Below, piece by piece: positions 54,167 through 62,559 of a stretch of DNA of 64,000 bases. Below the pieces are notes generated by a model, which saw nothing but the letters and a program-made list of their open reading frames with translations, did no database searches and was not told where the DNA came from. The stretch covers positions 1-64,000 of the forward strand of contig NZ_AP019650.1 in assembly GCF_009938165.1 (NCBI RefSeq). Reading direction: 5' to 3'. Position numbers and translations under genes: made by a program. This stretch comes from Vibrio taketomensis (GTDB lineage: Bacteria; Pseudomonadota; Gammaproteobacteria; Enterobacterales; Vibrionaceae). The stretch's first letter is position 1. Each line of letters opens with the position of its first letter.

Positions 54167-55078
54167 ATGAAAATGACAAAGCGAATGTTTACCACCGGTT
54201 TAATTGTCGCGCTGGCGATGGTTGCTGTTGCGTGGAAGTATCAACAATATCTAACCAATCCTTGGACTAGAGACGGGCAAGTTCGTGCTCAAGTGGTGCA
54301 AGTGACCCCAAGAGTGACAGGTCCTTTAGTCGCGATTCATGTTAGCGATAATAGTGAAGTCAAAGCAGGACAACTTCTGTTTGAGCTGGATCCGCGCACC
54401 TATCAAGCGGCACTTGAAAAAGCCAATGCGAGTTTGGTTCAAGCGCAAACGTTGTTGCAGCGAGCAAAAGATGAATCTCATCGAGGACACACATTGGCTC
54501 GTCGTCAACCTGGCGCAATTTCACAAATCATCTTGACGCAACAAGCAAATGCAGTCGAATCAGCAAAAGCGGGTGTGATGGTCGCCAAAGCAGCCGTAGA
54601 AGAAGCCAAACTCAATTTAAGTTTTACTCATATTACGGCTCCTGTTGATGGCTATATTACCAACCTCAATTTGCGTATCGGTAGCCAAGTTGTTGCCAAC
54701 CAGCCCATGGTCGCATTGGTGGATAAGAATAGCTTTTGGATTGAGGGCTTTTTTAAAGAAACAGACATCAGTGACGTACAAGTCGGTGACACCGCAACGG
54801 TGACACTGATGTCCTATACTGAGCAGCCCCTTTCAGCGCATGTTGAAAGTATTGGCTACGGCATTGCGCATAAAGATGGCAGTACAGGAGTGTCATTGCT
54901 GCCTAATGTGAATCCAACTTTCCAATGGATTCGCTTGGCACAACGTATTCCAGTGCGTATTCGACTTAATCATTTACCGAATGATCTTCAGCTACGTGTC
55001 GGTTCAAGTGCATCTATCGTGATCCATAAAAAGGCTGAGCACGAGATGTTCCCCATATTTGCGAGCCAAATGCAATGA
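54167..55078 (+). CDS. HlyD-type efflux adaptor (AaeA-like)
   Basis: A 303-residue membrane fusion protein with one N-terminal helix (FTTGLIVALAMVAVAWKY), the lipoyl motifs NPWTRDGQVRAQVVQVTPRVTGPLVAIHVSDNSEVKAGQLLFELDP and APVDGYITNLNLRIGSQV, and a short coiled coil. The NPWTRDG motif is typical of AaeA/p-hydroxybenzoate efflux adaptors. It starts 12 bases after the DUF1656 gene, and its stop overlaps the next start (ATGA). Confidence 0.93.
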   Translation: MKMTKRMFTTGLIVALAMVAVAWKYQQYLTNPWTRDGQVRAQVVQVTPRVTGPLVAIHVSDNSEVKAGQLLFELDPRTYQAALEKANASLVQAQTLLQRAKDESHRGHTLARRQPGAISQIILTQQANAVESAKAGVMVAKAAVEEAKLNLSFTHITAPVDGYITNLNLRIGSQVVANQPMVALVDKNSFWIEGFFKETDISDVQVGDTATVTLMSYTEQPLSAHVESIGYGIAHKDGSTGVSLLPNVNPTFQWIRLAQRIPVRIRLNHLPNDLQLRVGSSASIVIHKKAEHEMFPIFASQMQ

Positions 55079-57246
55079 TACATCGCTATCAACTGCCGCT
55101 TAAAGTGGCGTTAGCACTCACTTTAGCCGTGGTGAGTGCGCTTTGGCTGGGATGGGAAAAGCCATATTGGGCGGCGTTTTCAGTGGTGGTAATGGCCGTC
55201 ACAGAGTCTAGCGGTCATTCACTGAAAAAAGGACGCCATCGTATTATCGGTACGTTCTTCGGCATCTTGGTCGCTTTTATTCTGGTTGGTTTATTTGCCC
55301 AGAGTCCTGTTGAACTGCTCACGATTTATTGCCTTTTTTGCGCAGTGTGCGTCTATCAACAAACCAACCTGAAAAACGGCTACGCATGGTCGATTTGTAT
55401 GATGGTCGCGACATTGGTGATGGTGATGGGGGGCTTCTCCAGTGAACAACTTTTCACTATCTCGGTGCTTCGAATTCAAGAAACCATACTAGGCGTGGTG
55501 TGTTTTTCGCTGGTGTTTAGCTTGCTATGGCCAGCCTCTAGTCGTGTGTTGTTATTGCGAACCTTACATAGCTATTACCAGCAACAAGCACAACTGATTA
55601 GCACGGTGATTGATGATCTTGCACGAACAGGTCAACTCCCTAAAGAGTACTCATTGGGTAACAGTATAAAACGCCTGTCTCGCTTGGATGATTTGATTCA
55701 GGCTGCAATGGCCGACAGTTATGAACTGGGCAGCACCGCAAAACAATGGCAGCAACTGCTACAGTTGCAAAACCAGTGGGCGCTTATTTGTGGTCATTTG
55801 TATGAGGCGACGCGTTCATTCAATCAAGCGCTGACTCATTCGCAATGTGACGAAATACGTGAGTTGATGGAACGCTTACGTCAGCGAGCGCTTGACGCCG
55901 CTATGTTGTTGGAAAATCAGTTATCACCCGATGAAGCATCATTCAGTGAAGTAAGCAACATCGTGCAAGCGAAGCCCGTTCGTCTAATAGATGCAGAGCA
56001 TTATGCCCATCAATCACACGGTGCGCTGAGAATGTTGGCAAACACTCTTAACCAAATGGATGTGCATCAGCAGAATATGCAAATTTGCCTGCACAATGTT
56101 TTTGGCGCGGCACAAGAATTAGCGCTCACTCCTGCTCGTCATGTGGTGGCGGCAAAACGTCCATTAATCAATATCGATGCTGAACAAGCCATTAATGCTT
56201 TCAAAGTTTCAATAATGTTATTGATTTCCATAGTGTTATGGCTGTATGTGCCATTGCCGGGCGGGCCTATGATCATGATCTTCGGCGGGACATTTGGGGC
56301 AGTGGTGTTATCTATCCCTTTTGCTAGCACGCGGTCGCTGTTGTTCTATATGCTTGGTTGGGCTTTGGTCGCTTTGGTGCAGTATGTGTTCGTGTTGCCA
56401 CATCTTACTGAAGCATGGCAGCTCGGCGCTTTTTACTTTATCAATACCTTTGTAATTTGGTCTGTGTTTAATCAGCCCCAGCACATTTTTCACCGCTTGT
56501 TGGGCACGATGAATTTGGTGTTAATGACCAACAGTGCCATGCGTTTAACACCGACTTACGATATTCAGTATGCGTTATTGTTGTTATTACTATTTAGTAT
56601 CGGAATGTTGGTGATCTTTTTCGTTAATCACGGTGTGTTTTCGGGTAACCCTGAACGCGTACTGCTGCGTCAACTCGGTCATTTTCGTCGTAGTTTACAA
56701 GCTTGCTTACAAGATCAAATTCACGGACAAAAATTGCCTTGGTTAAGTTTTATTAGTCGTCGTCCGGTTCGGGAAGTGGCGATGGCAGAAACCGCGATTG
56801 GGGCGATAAATTGGCCAGCATTTCCGCAATTAGATCGGATACAAGCCGAGAAGCTTATCAGTCAACTATATCGAATTTGCCTGCATTACCATGCATTTGT
56901 CGACAGCTATCGACAGTGGCAAGCCCATGATTTTAATTCGGCAATCGACAATTTGATCCAAAGGGAATTAGTACAAATGGTGATGCTGTTTAATAACAGT
57001 ATGATTGGAAGCGATGCGAAGCAATATTCCACTCGGTTGAATCAGTTACAGCAGAGTTTGCAGTATTACCTTGCCGGACTTGAGCCTCATTCACCACTGC
57101 AATTAGCATTGAGTCAGCAACAGGCGGATCACTGCTATCAGCTGATTATCTCGTTACAGATATTAATTGAATCGCTGCAACAACTGTTAAATGAAACCAA
57201 AGTGAGTGAGCTAGAGTGTTTGCGTCTTTCTCCGTTCACTATTTAG
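55075..57246 (+). CDS. FUSC-family efflux permease (AaeB-like)
   Basis: A 723-residue inner-membrane protein with two membrane blocks (about residues 10-160 and 380-520) and cytoplasmic segments, the layout of the FUSC/AaeB aromatic acid exporters. Early residues KPYWAAFSVVVMAVTESSGHSLKKGRHRIIGTFFG are characteristic. It acts with the preceding adaptor to expel aromatic carboxylic acids or related toxins; the substrate here is inferred from family. Translation is coupled to the adaptor by a four-base overlap. Confidence 0.93.
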   Translation: MIHRYQLPLKVALALTLAVVSALWLGWEKPYWAAFSVVVMAVTESSGHSLKKGRHRIIGTFFGILVAFILVGLFAQSPVELLTIYCLFCAVCVYQQTNLKNGYAWSICMMVATLVMVMGGFSSEQLFTISVLRIQETILGVVCFSLVFSLLWPASSRVLLLRTLHSYYQQQAQLISTVIDDLARTGQLPKEYSLGNSIKRLSRLDDLIQAAMADSYELGSTAKQWQQLLQLQNQWALICGHLYEATRSFNQALTHSQCDEIRELMERLRQRALDAAMLLENQLSPDEASFSEVSNIVQAKPVRLIDAEHYAHQSHGALRMLANTLNQMDVHQQNMQICLHNVFGAAQELALTPARHVVAAKRPLINIDAEQAINAFKVSIMLLISIVLWLYVPLPGGPMIMIFGGTFGAVVLSIPFASTRSLLFYMLGWALVALVQYVFVLPHLTEAWQLGAFYFINTFVIWSVFNQPQHIFHRLLGTMNLVLMTNSAMRLTPTYDIQYALLLLLLFSIGMLVIFFVNHGVFSGNPERVLLRQLGHFRRSLQACLQDQIHGQKLPWLSFISRRPVREVAMAETAIGAINWPAFPQLDRIQAEKLISQLYRICLHYHAFVDSYRQWQAHDFNSAIDNLIQRELVQMVMLFNNSMIGSDAKQYSTRLNQLQQSLQYYLAGLEPHSPLQLALSQQQADHCYQLIISLQILIESLQQLLNETKVSELECLRLSPFTI

Positions 57247-57279
57247 CGGTTTGCATTTCGCTTAACTGAGATAAAGCGT

Positions 57280-57447
57280 TTAGTGAGGTAGCCAAGTAAG
57301 CGCTAGTGTGCCGACGATCGCTGTAGTAATAAGCGTCATTTTTACCACAGACAAAACGGGTGAAATTGATTGAGATAATGCATTTGTCAGTTTAGTTACG
57401 GACTCGATACTGTTTGACTCAATAGTATGGGTTTTAACGGTGTTCAT
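57280..57447 (-). CDS. Small membrane protein (55 aa), unknown
   Basis: An open frame of 55 codons that begins MNTVKTHTIESNSIESVTK and ends in a single hydrophobic helix (MTLITTAIVGTLALTWL) near the C terminus. AGGAAATTTACGCC precedes the ATG at 57447. It is convergent with the AaeB-like gene and ends 34 bases from it. The ribosome site, the clean tail-anchored layout and the empty 360-base gap argue for a real gene. No family is recognised. Confidence 0.6.
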   Translation of the reverse strand: MNTVKTHTIESNSIESVTKLTNALSQSISPVLSVVKMTLITTAIVGTLALTWLPH

Positions 57448-57573
57448 GGCGTAAATTTCCTACTGTTTTATGTGCTCAATGTCGCAATAATAACCGTTTG
57501 TGTGAAGTGTGTCGATATGGCTATGTAAATTTATTTTCGTTTTTGTAATTTAGTGTCGTTCAATAGATAAAAT

Positions 57574-57596
57574 AAAACCCGATATACGGGGTTTTA
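57574..57596. terminator. Terminator of the DeoR-family gene
   Basis: AAAACCC and GGGTTTT pair around GATATACG, with A/T-rich flanks on both sides. On the minus strand it follows the DeoR stop codon. Confidence 0.75.
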
Positions 57597-57610
57597 TTTA
57601 TGTTTTTCAT

Positions 57611-58381
57611 TTAGTTAGCATTGGAGGAGCAGATGTGAACCTCCGTACCACTCTTTTTCGCAACTGCGTCTAGAGCAGAAGACAAAGGTTGGTCGGTAAA
57701 GAGGTGATCAACCGTATCTAAATGTCCTAATTCTACCGAGCCGCGAGGAATGAACTTGGTAGAGTCCGCTGCAACAATCACATTACGCGCTGCTTGCATT
57801 ACCGCTTTACTTACTGACGATTCAAACAAATCGTATTCCAGCAAAGTGCCGTCTACATCAATAGATGCAATGCTTGTAATGAAGTAGTCAAAACGGAAAT
57901 TTGTAATAAATTCATTAACTTCAGTGCCAACAATACCACCGTTAGATGCTTTTACTTTGCCGCTAGGGACAGAGACATCGAACGAGTTGTTGACGTGCAA
58001 TACGTTGGCGACACGCAAGCTATTCGTAATGATTTGTAGATTTCGTTTCTCGAGCAAATGTCGTGCGATAGTTTCAGCAGTCGTCCCGATAGTAAGAAAG
58101 ATGGTCGAATTGTCAGGGATCATGTTAGCAATCTCTCTGGCAATCGCGTTCTTTTCATCGGTTTCTGAAACGATACGAACTTCATAATCAAGGTTCGCCT
58201 TGGTTTGCAAAGAACTTGCCCCACCATGGTGGCGAATCAATAGCTTATCACTGCCAAGCTTCTTAATATCACGTCGAATCGTTTGCGTTGATACATCAAG
58301 AATCTTCGCTAGATCTTCGTTGGTACAATACCCTTGATCATTGATAAGCTTAAGTAATTGGTCTTGTCTTGGATTAATCAC
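57611..58381 (-). CDS. DeoR family transcriptional regulator (GlpR-like)
   Basis: A 256-residue sugar-type repressor with an N-terminal winged helix (QDQLLKLINDQGYCTNEDLAKILDVSTQTIRRDIKKL) and the sugar-phosphate-sensing domain (IFLTIGTTAETIARHL, VAADSTKF). The HHGGAS motif fits the DeoR family. It stands alone on the minus strand beside a long non-coding gap. Targets could include galM or a distant sugar operon; none is proven by the sequence. Confidence 0.92.
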   Translation of the reverse strand: MINPRQDQLLKLINDQGYCTNEDLAKILDVSTQTIRRDIKKLGSDKLLIRHHGGASSLQTKANLDYEVRIVSETDEKNAIAREIANMIPDNSTIFLTIGTTAETIARHLLEKRNLQIITNSLRVANVLHVNNSFDVSVPSGKVKASNGGIVGTEVNEFITNFRFDYFITSIASIDVDGTLLEYDLFESSVSKAVMQAARNVIVAADSTKFIPRGSVELGHLDTVDHLFTDQPLSSALDAVAKKSGTEVHICSSNAN

Positions 58382-58630
58382 AGTAACCGATACTCTTCGT
58401 TAAGCTGATACAATGGTTGGCGTCATGCTGGCAATTACTGCTAGATGAGCACCGAAAAATCACAGCATAAGGTTTACTACGTTATTGGATTACCGCAGAA
58501 ATAAACACGATGATGGCAAAAGAACGAGGCATGCTTTCACATACATTTCTTTCAATATCAATCATATATATCTGCAATAGTTCCTCATGCTATAAAACGT
58601 TATTTTCGATCTAGTAACAACCATTCGTGA

Positions 58631-58667
58631 CCACTGTAACATATACAGTGGCTTTTGTCTTTTTTTG
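58631..58667 (+). terminator. Orphan rightward terminator 1
   Basis: CCACTGTA pairs with TACAGTGG around ACATA and is followed by CTTTTGTCTTTTTTT. There is no gene upstream on this strand within the gap. Confidence 0.75.
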
Positions 58668-58679
58668 AGCTGTTTTGAA

Positions 58680-58807
58680 ACATTCAATGACAAGGACAAA
58701 TCGGAGTAGTGGCAATAGGCTAATTCTGTTTAGGTGAATTTTTGCCTATTCTTCAATACGTTCCGAGGTTGTATATGCATCAACTATACAACCTCAGCTT
58801 GTTTTTT
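58680..58807 (+). ncRNA. Candidate small RNA between deoR-type gene and galM
   Basis: A hairpin AATAGGC/GCCTATT with a loop of about two dozen bases (near 58714-58751) is followed by an 11-base perfect terminator stem, GAGGTTGTATA/TATACAACCTC (58765-58775 and 58785-58795), and GTTTTTT. The segment starts just after another terminator. It contains no plausible coding frame. The promoter was not identified. Confidence 0.4.
58765..58807 (+). terminator. Orphan rightward terminator 2
   Basis: An 11-base perfect stem with a nine-base loop is followed after AGCTT by GTTTTTT. Confidence 0.75.
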
Positions 58808-59011
58808 AAAGCGACAGTAATCACACAACTCATTAAAATGACAAAAAACAACAAAATGTGACACGCAAGGTGGTTTAATCTCCAATTATCACTATAGTAC
58901 CGAGTAGTTTGGAGCGTGTATCGGCTCTCGAGCGACGGTCAGCATTTGGCGCTCTCAAAGGAGTACAAATCAGGCTGCGTGCTCTGATATAACAATAAAA
59001 TAGGTATTGAT

Positions 59012-60073
59012 GTGGAACTGATAATTGAAGATTGGGGTATGGTTGAAGGGCAGCCAATACCTGTTAAGCGCTTTTCCCTTAAAAACAACCAAGGTATGCA
59101 ACTACAGGTGACCAATTACGGTTGTATTGTTACCTCGTTGGAAGTACCAGCTAAAGATGGTCAGTTAGCCGATGTTGTGCTTGGCTATGAGAATCTAGAC
59201 AAGTATTTAGGTGGTCATCCATTCTTTGGTGCTATCGCTGGCCGTTATGCCAATCGTATTAAAGACGGACGCTATGAGTTAGATGGTGAAGTGTTCCAAC
59301 TTGAGACCAATGAATTACCAACCAGCCAACATTTACATGGCGGTAGCAAAGGGTTTGATAAATACGTGTGGAATTACGCGATTGAGCAGCAAGATGATGC
59401 GATTTATCTGCATTTCTCTCGTGTTTCACCCGATGGTGAATCAGGCTATGGCGGCAATCTTCTAGTGACACATAGCATTGGCTTAGATAATCACAATCAA
59501 GTTCATTACAATTTTAAGGCAACCACCGATAAATCAACCGTGGTCAATTTGGTCAACCATAGTTACTACAATCTTGCCGGTCATGACAGCGGCAGTATTG
59601 ATGGACATGAGTTACAACTGCATTGTGATTACTACACGCCAGTTGATCAGCAATCTATTCCAACCGGTGAGATTTTGAGTGTTAAAGGCACCGGACTTGA
59701 TTTTACTCAGCCAACTTTGATCGCAACCAATAGAGCCATGATGGCTGATGGTGGTATCGACCACAATTTGATAGTGAATCGTAAGGTTACCGAAGGCGAG
59801 TATGCGCTTGCGGCTGAGTTGTATCATCCTGAATCTGGCCGTGTAATGACAGTGCTAACCACTCAACCCGCGGTTCAGTTCTACAACGGGTTTAAACTCT
59901 CTAATAAGCCGTGGTTCGGTCGCAATGGCTACAAATATGAAGCATGCGCAGGGATGTGTTTAGAAACGCAACATTACCCAGATAGTCCAAATCAAGCGCA
60001 TTTCCCATCGGTTCGTTTGAACCCAGGGCAAGTCTTTGAAGAGAAAACCATTCACCGTTTTACTCTGCGTTAA
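59012..60073 (+). CDS. galM: Aldose 1-epimerase (galactose mutarotase) GalM
   Basis: A 353-residue mutarotase that interconverts alpha and beta sugars. Catalytic His lies in VVNLVNHSYYNLAG and the catalytic Glu in ACAGMCLETQHYPDSPNQ; GAIAGRYANRI and QHLHGG are further family motifs. Translation appears to start at GTG (59012) after AATAGGTATTG; an ATG at 59039 is the alternative. No other galactose genes are adjacent. A terminator follows. Confidence 0.95.
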   Translation: MELIIEDWGMVEGQPIPVKRFSLKNNQGMQLQVTNYGCIVTSLEVPAKDGQLADVVLGYENLDKYLGGHPFFGAIAGRYANRIKDGRYELDGEVFQLETNELPTSQHLHGGSKGFDKYVWNYAIEQQDDAIYLHFSRVSPDGESGYGGNLLVTHSIGLDNHNQVHYNFKATTDKSTVVNLVNHSYYNLAGHDSGSIDGHELQLHCDYYTPVDQQSIPTGEILSVKGTGLDFTQPTLIATNRAMMADGGIDHNLIVNRKVTEGEYALAAELYHPESGRVMTVLTTQPAVQFYNGFKLSNKPWFGRNGYKYEACAGMCLETQHYPDSPNQAHFPSVRLNPGQVFEEKTIHRFTLR

Positions 60074-60093
60074 ATTTTGATTCAGTCATGTTG

Positions 60094-60117
60094 AGGGCGC
60101 GATTTGCGCCCTTTTTG
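60094..60117 (+). terminator. Terminator after galM
   Basis: AGGGCGC pairs with GCGCCCT around GATTT, followed by TTTTT. Confidence 0.88.
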
Positions 60118-60161
60118 AGGTTCAAACCAAGCCAATGTGATGGCTTTATTAAGGGAAAAGC

Positions 60162-60677
60162 ATGAACGAAATTTGGGTTCAAGCGTTGGGATTTGTTGGA
60201 TTTGCGATTAACTTGTGTGCCGTTTCGAGTGTTGATGATAGGCGTGTGAGGGCGTGTATTTGTTTGTCTTGCTTAACCTTTGCCACGCATTATGCATTGA
60301 TGGGGGCGATTGTTGCTTCAGCAAATTTACTGATTAACTCATTTCGTGCTTTGGTCTCGCTTAAATACAGCGGCAAAAAAGTTTTCTGGGTTTTTGTTGT
60401 CGTCCAACTGGTGCTCAGTGCGGCGCTCTATTCAGAGCCTAAAGATCTGTTACCGATGATGGCCTCACTGATCAGTTGCTACGCGTTATTCTGCGCTAAA
60501 GGCATGACGATGCGCTTTACCTTTTTAACTTGTAATGTGTTTTGGTTGCTTAACTCTATCGTTAACGGTTCCTATGGTGGTGTAGTTAACGATCTGTTTA
60601 ATAACACAATTCTATGCATTACCATTTTCCGTCTGCACCGTCGCAATAAGTTGCAACAGGCGGCGACACAAGCATAA
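60162..60677 (+). CDS. YgjV-like inner-membrane protein
   Basis: A 171-residue protein with about five hydrophobic segments. The pattern QALGFVGFAINLCAVSSVDDRR...THYALMGAIVASANLLINSFRALVSL matches the Imp-YgjV family of inner-membrane proteins, whose function is unknown. It has its own ATG with AGGGAAAAGC in front and no operon partner. Confidence 0.88.
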   Translation: MNEIWVQALGFVGFAINLCAVSSVDDRRVRACICLSCLTFATHYALMGAIVASANLLINSFRALVSLKYSGKKVFWVFVVVQLVLSAALYSEPKDLLPMMASLISCYALFCAKGMTMRFTFLTCNVFWLLNSIVNGSYGGVVNDLFNNTILCITIFRLHRRNKLQQAATQA

Positions 60678-60815
60678 TGAGGGAACTCGAGTATAAGTTG
60701 ATGGTGGTCAACCATATATGAAATCGGTCGATGGGATTCTCAAAATTGTGTCGAGTTCATGCGGTGAATTGATTATGATTCTGTTCTCAAAATAGCTTAC
60801 TGATTGGAATTAGAC

Positions 60816-61625
60816 ATGTACAAACTTGTTGCCTTAGATATGGACGGCACACTGCTTACTTCAAATAAAACAATTAGCCCACGCACGAAACAAGCCATCC
60901 AAGCTGCTCGTGAGCAAGGTGTGGTTGTGGTGCTAGCATCAGGCCGCCCGGTTGATGGTATGGTACGTTATTTGGATGAGCTTGGCATGACGAGCGATCA
61001 GGATTACGTATTGAGTTACAACGCGTCTCTAGTACAGCGCATTGCGAGCAAAGAAGTGATCCGTAAGCAGATCCTAACGGGTTTGGATGCCAAGAATATC
61101 GCCAATCTCGCTCGTGAGTTGGGTTGCCATGTGCATGCGTTTTCCTCTGAGCATGGCCTAATCACGCCAGCTGATAACTACTACACTCAGCACGAAGCGA
61201 AGATTAACCAAATCTCAACCACGGTGATGGATTTTTCAGAGCTAGCGGATGACGATGAAATTATCAAAGTGATGCTGATCGATGAGCCGGAAGTGTTAAG
61301 TGCGGCGATTGCGCAGCTACCTGCGGAACTTTATGAGCAATACACTATCGTGCAAAGCGCGCCATTTTTCTTAGAAATCATGAACCCAAAGAGTAATAAG
61401 GGTACAGGTGTTGCGATGCTGGCTGAGCATTTAGGCTTAGATGCTAGCCAAGTCATTTGTATGGGGGATGCGGGCAATGATTCACACATGCTTGAATACG
61501 CGGGTCTAGGTGTTGCTATGGGTAACGCAACGGATGACGTCAAAGCGCTAGCAAACCACATTACCGCGTCAAATGATGAAGATGGCGTGGCACTGGTTAT
61601 TGAAGAATTCATTCTTAATAAATAA
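60816..61625 (+). CDS. Cof-type HAD phosphatase (YidA-like)
   Basis: A 269-residue sugar phosphatase of the haloacid dehalogenase superfamily with the nucleophile motif DMDGTLL at the N terminus, LASGRP as motif II, and the C-terminal GDAGNDSHML as motif IV. It resembles YidA, which removes phosphate from several sugar phosphates. The start is MYKLVALD (60816); the frame four codons upstream is not needed. A strong terminator follows. Confidence 0.93.
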   Translation: MYKLVALDMDGTLLTSNKTISPRTKQAIQAAREQGVVVVLASGRPVDGMVRYLDELGMTSDQDYVLSYNASLVQRIASKEVIRKQILTGLDAKNIANLARELGCHVHAFSSEHGLITPADNYYTQHEAKINQISTTVMDFSELADDDEIIKVMLIDEPEVLSAAIAQLPAELYEQYTIVQSAPFFLEIMNPKSNKGTGVAMLAEHLGLDASQVICMGDAGNDSHMLEYAGLGVAMGNATDDVKALANHITASNDEDGVALVIEEFILNK

Positions 61626-61645
61626 CTTGTGATCGCTTGAATACG

Positions 61646-61680
61646 AATGCCCAGCCACCGCGCTGGGCATTGTTGTTTTT
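61646..61680 (+). terminator. Terminator after the phosphatase gene
   Basis: AATGCCCAGC pairs with GCTGGGCATT around CACCGC, followed by GTTGTTTTT. Confidence 0.85.
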
Positions 61681-61754
61681 GTGAGTTGCTTTAAAGAGAT
61701 CATCGCTATTGATGCTTATCATGCACGCAAATATTCGCATTATCGGAGCCTCAA

Positions 61755-62480
61755 TTGAGCGAACTATATAACCAAGAAGTATCCAAACATTACGGTGCGT
61801 ACCGTCCACCGATTCATGAAAAAATATTGCATCAGGTGTTTGCTGACTTTAATCGATTTGAAGTTGGTCTCGATGTCGGTTGCGGTACGGGCGTATCAAC
61901 TGTACCTCTGAGTCAGTTTTGTCAGGTGGTATATGGTGTTGAGCCTAGCGAGGCAATGCTGGCTCAAGCGCAGCAGCGAGACAATATTCACTATAGCTTA
62001 GGAACGGGTGAAGCTCTGCCATTTGCCGACAGCGCAATCGATGTGGTGACTTTTGCTGGATCGCTGTTTTACGCCAAATCGGATGCATTGGTAAAAGAGT
62101 TAGCGCGAGTGTGCTGTGATGATGCGCTGATTGTGGTGTACGATTTTGATGTATTGATGGGCGATTACATGCAATTGCTGGGTATCGACCTTAAAGTCTC
62201 GGCCGAGCATTATGATCACGCGATTAACTTTGATGACTACGATCAGTTCGATGTGGTTTCTTCGGGTAAAAATTTGCTGGCGATTGAAGTTAGTTCAAGA
62301 CAGCTAGCTCATGTTTTGTTCTCATCTACCAAACGTTTAGTGCCGTTGATGGCGCGTTTTGGAGGCGAAAACAGCTTTGAAACCGTGGTGGCAATGCTCG
62401 ATGAAATCAGCGTTCAGCATCAATTAATGGCAGAGACTTATGTCTCGGTATATCGATTGCCAAAGCTACCCCAAGAGTAA
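61755..62480 (+). CDS. Class I SAM-dependent methyltransferase
   Basis: A 241-residue methyltransferase with the SAM-binding motif LDVGCGTGVST, the acidic VEPSEAML at strand 2 and the IDVVTFAGSLFY segment of motif IV. Translation appears to begin at TTG (61755), six bases after GGAGCC. The substrate is unknown; similar proteins act on small molecules. It ends before a bidirectional terminator shared with the convergent chemoreceptor gene. Confidence 0.88.
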   Translation: MSELYNQEVSKHYGAYRPPIHEKILHQVFADFNRFEVGLDVGCGTGVSTVPLSQFCQVVYGVEPSEAMLAQAQQRDNIHYSLGTGEALPFADSAIDVVTFAGSLFYAKSDALVKELARVCCDDALIVVYDFDVLMGDYMQLLGIDLKVSAEHYDHAINFDDYDQFDVVSSGKNLLAIEVSSRQLAHVLFSSTKRLVPLMARFGGENSFETVVAMLDEISVQHQLMAETYVSVYRLPKLPQE

Positions 62481-62503
62481 AAACCAGTCGTCTACAAAAA
62501 AGG

Positions 62504-62533
62504 AAAGTCAGCCGGTAAAGGCTGACTTTTTTG
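62504..62533. terminator. Bidirectional terminator
   Basis: AAAGTCAGCC pairs with GGCTGACTTT, with T residues to the right and A residues to the left, between convergent genes. Confidence 0.9.
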
Positions 62534-62559
62534 TCTATGGTGAAGTTGAACACTGTCTA

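Larger units (their letters stand above)
58382..59011. other. Gene-free region with two rightward terminators
   Basis: A 630-base gap between divergent genes. Two intrinsic terminators point rightward (58631-58667 and 58765-58807) although no gene precedes them, which suggests one or two small RNAs or attenuated leaders. Confidence 0.55.
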
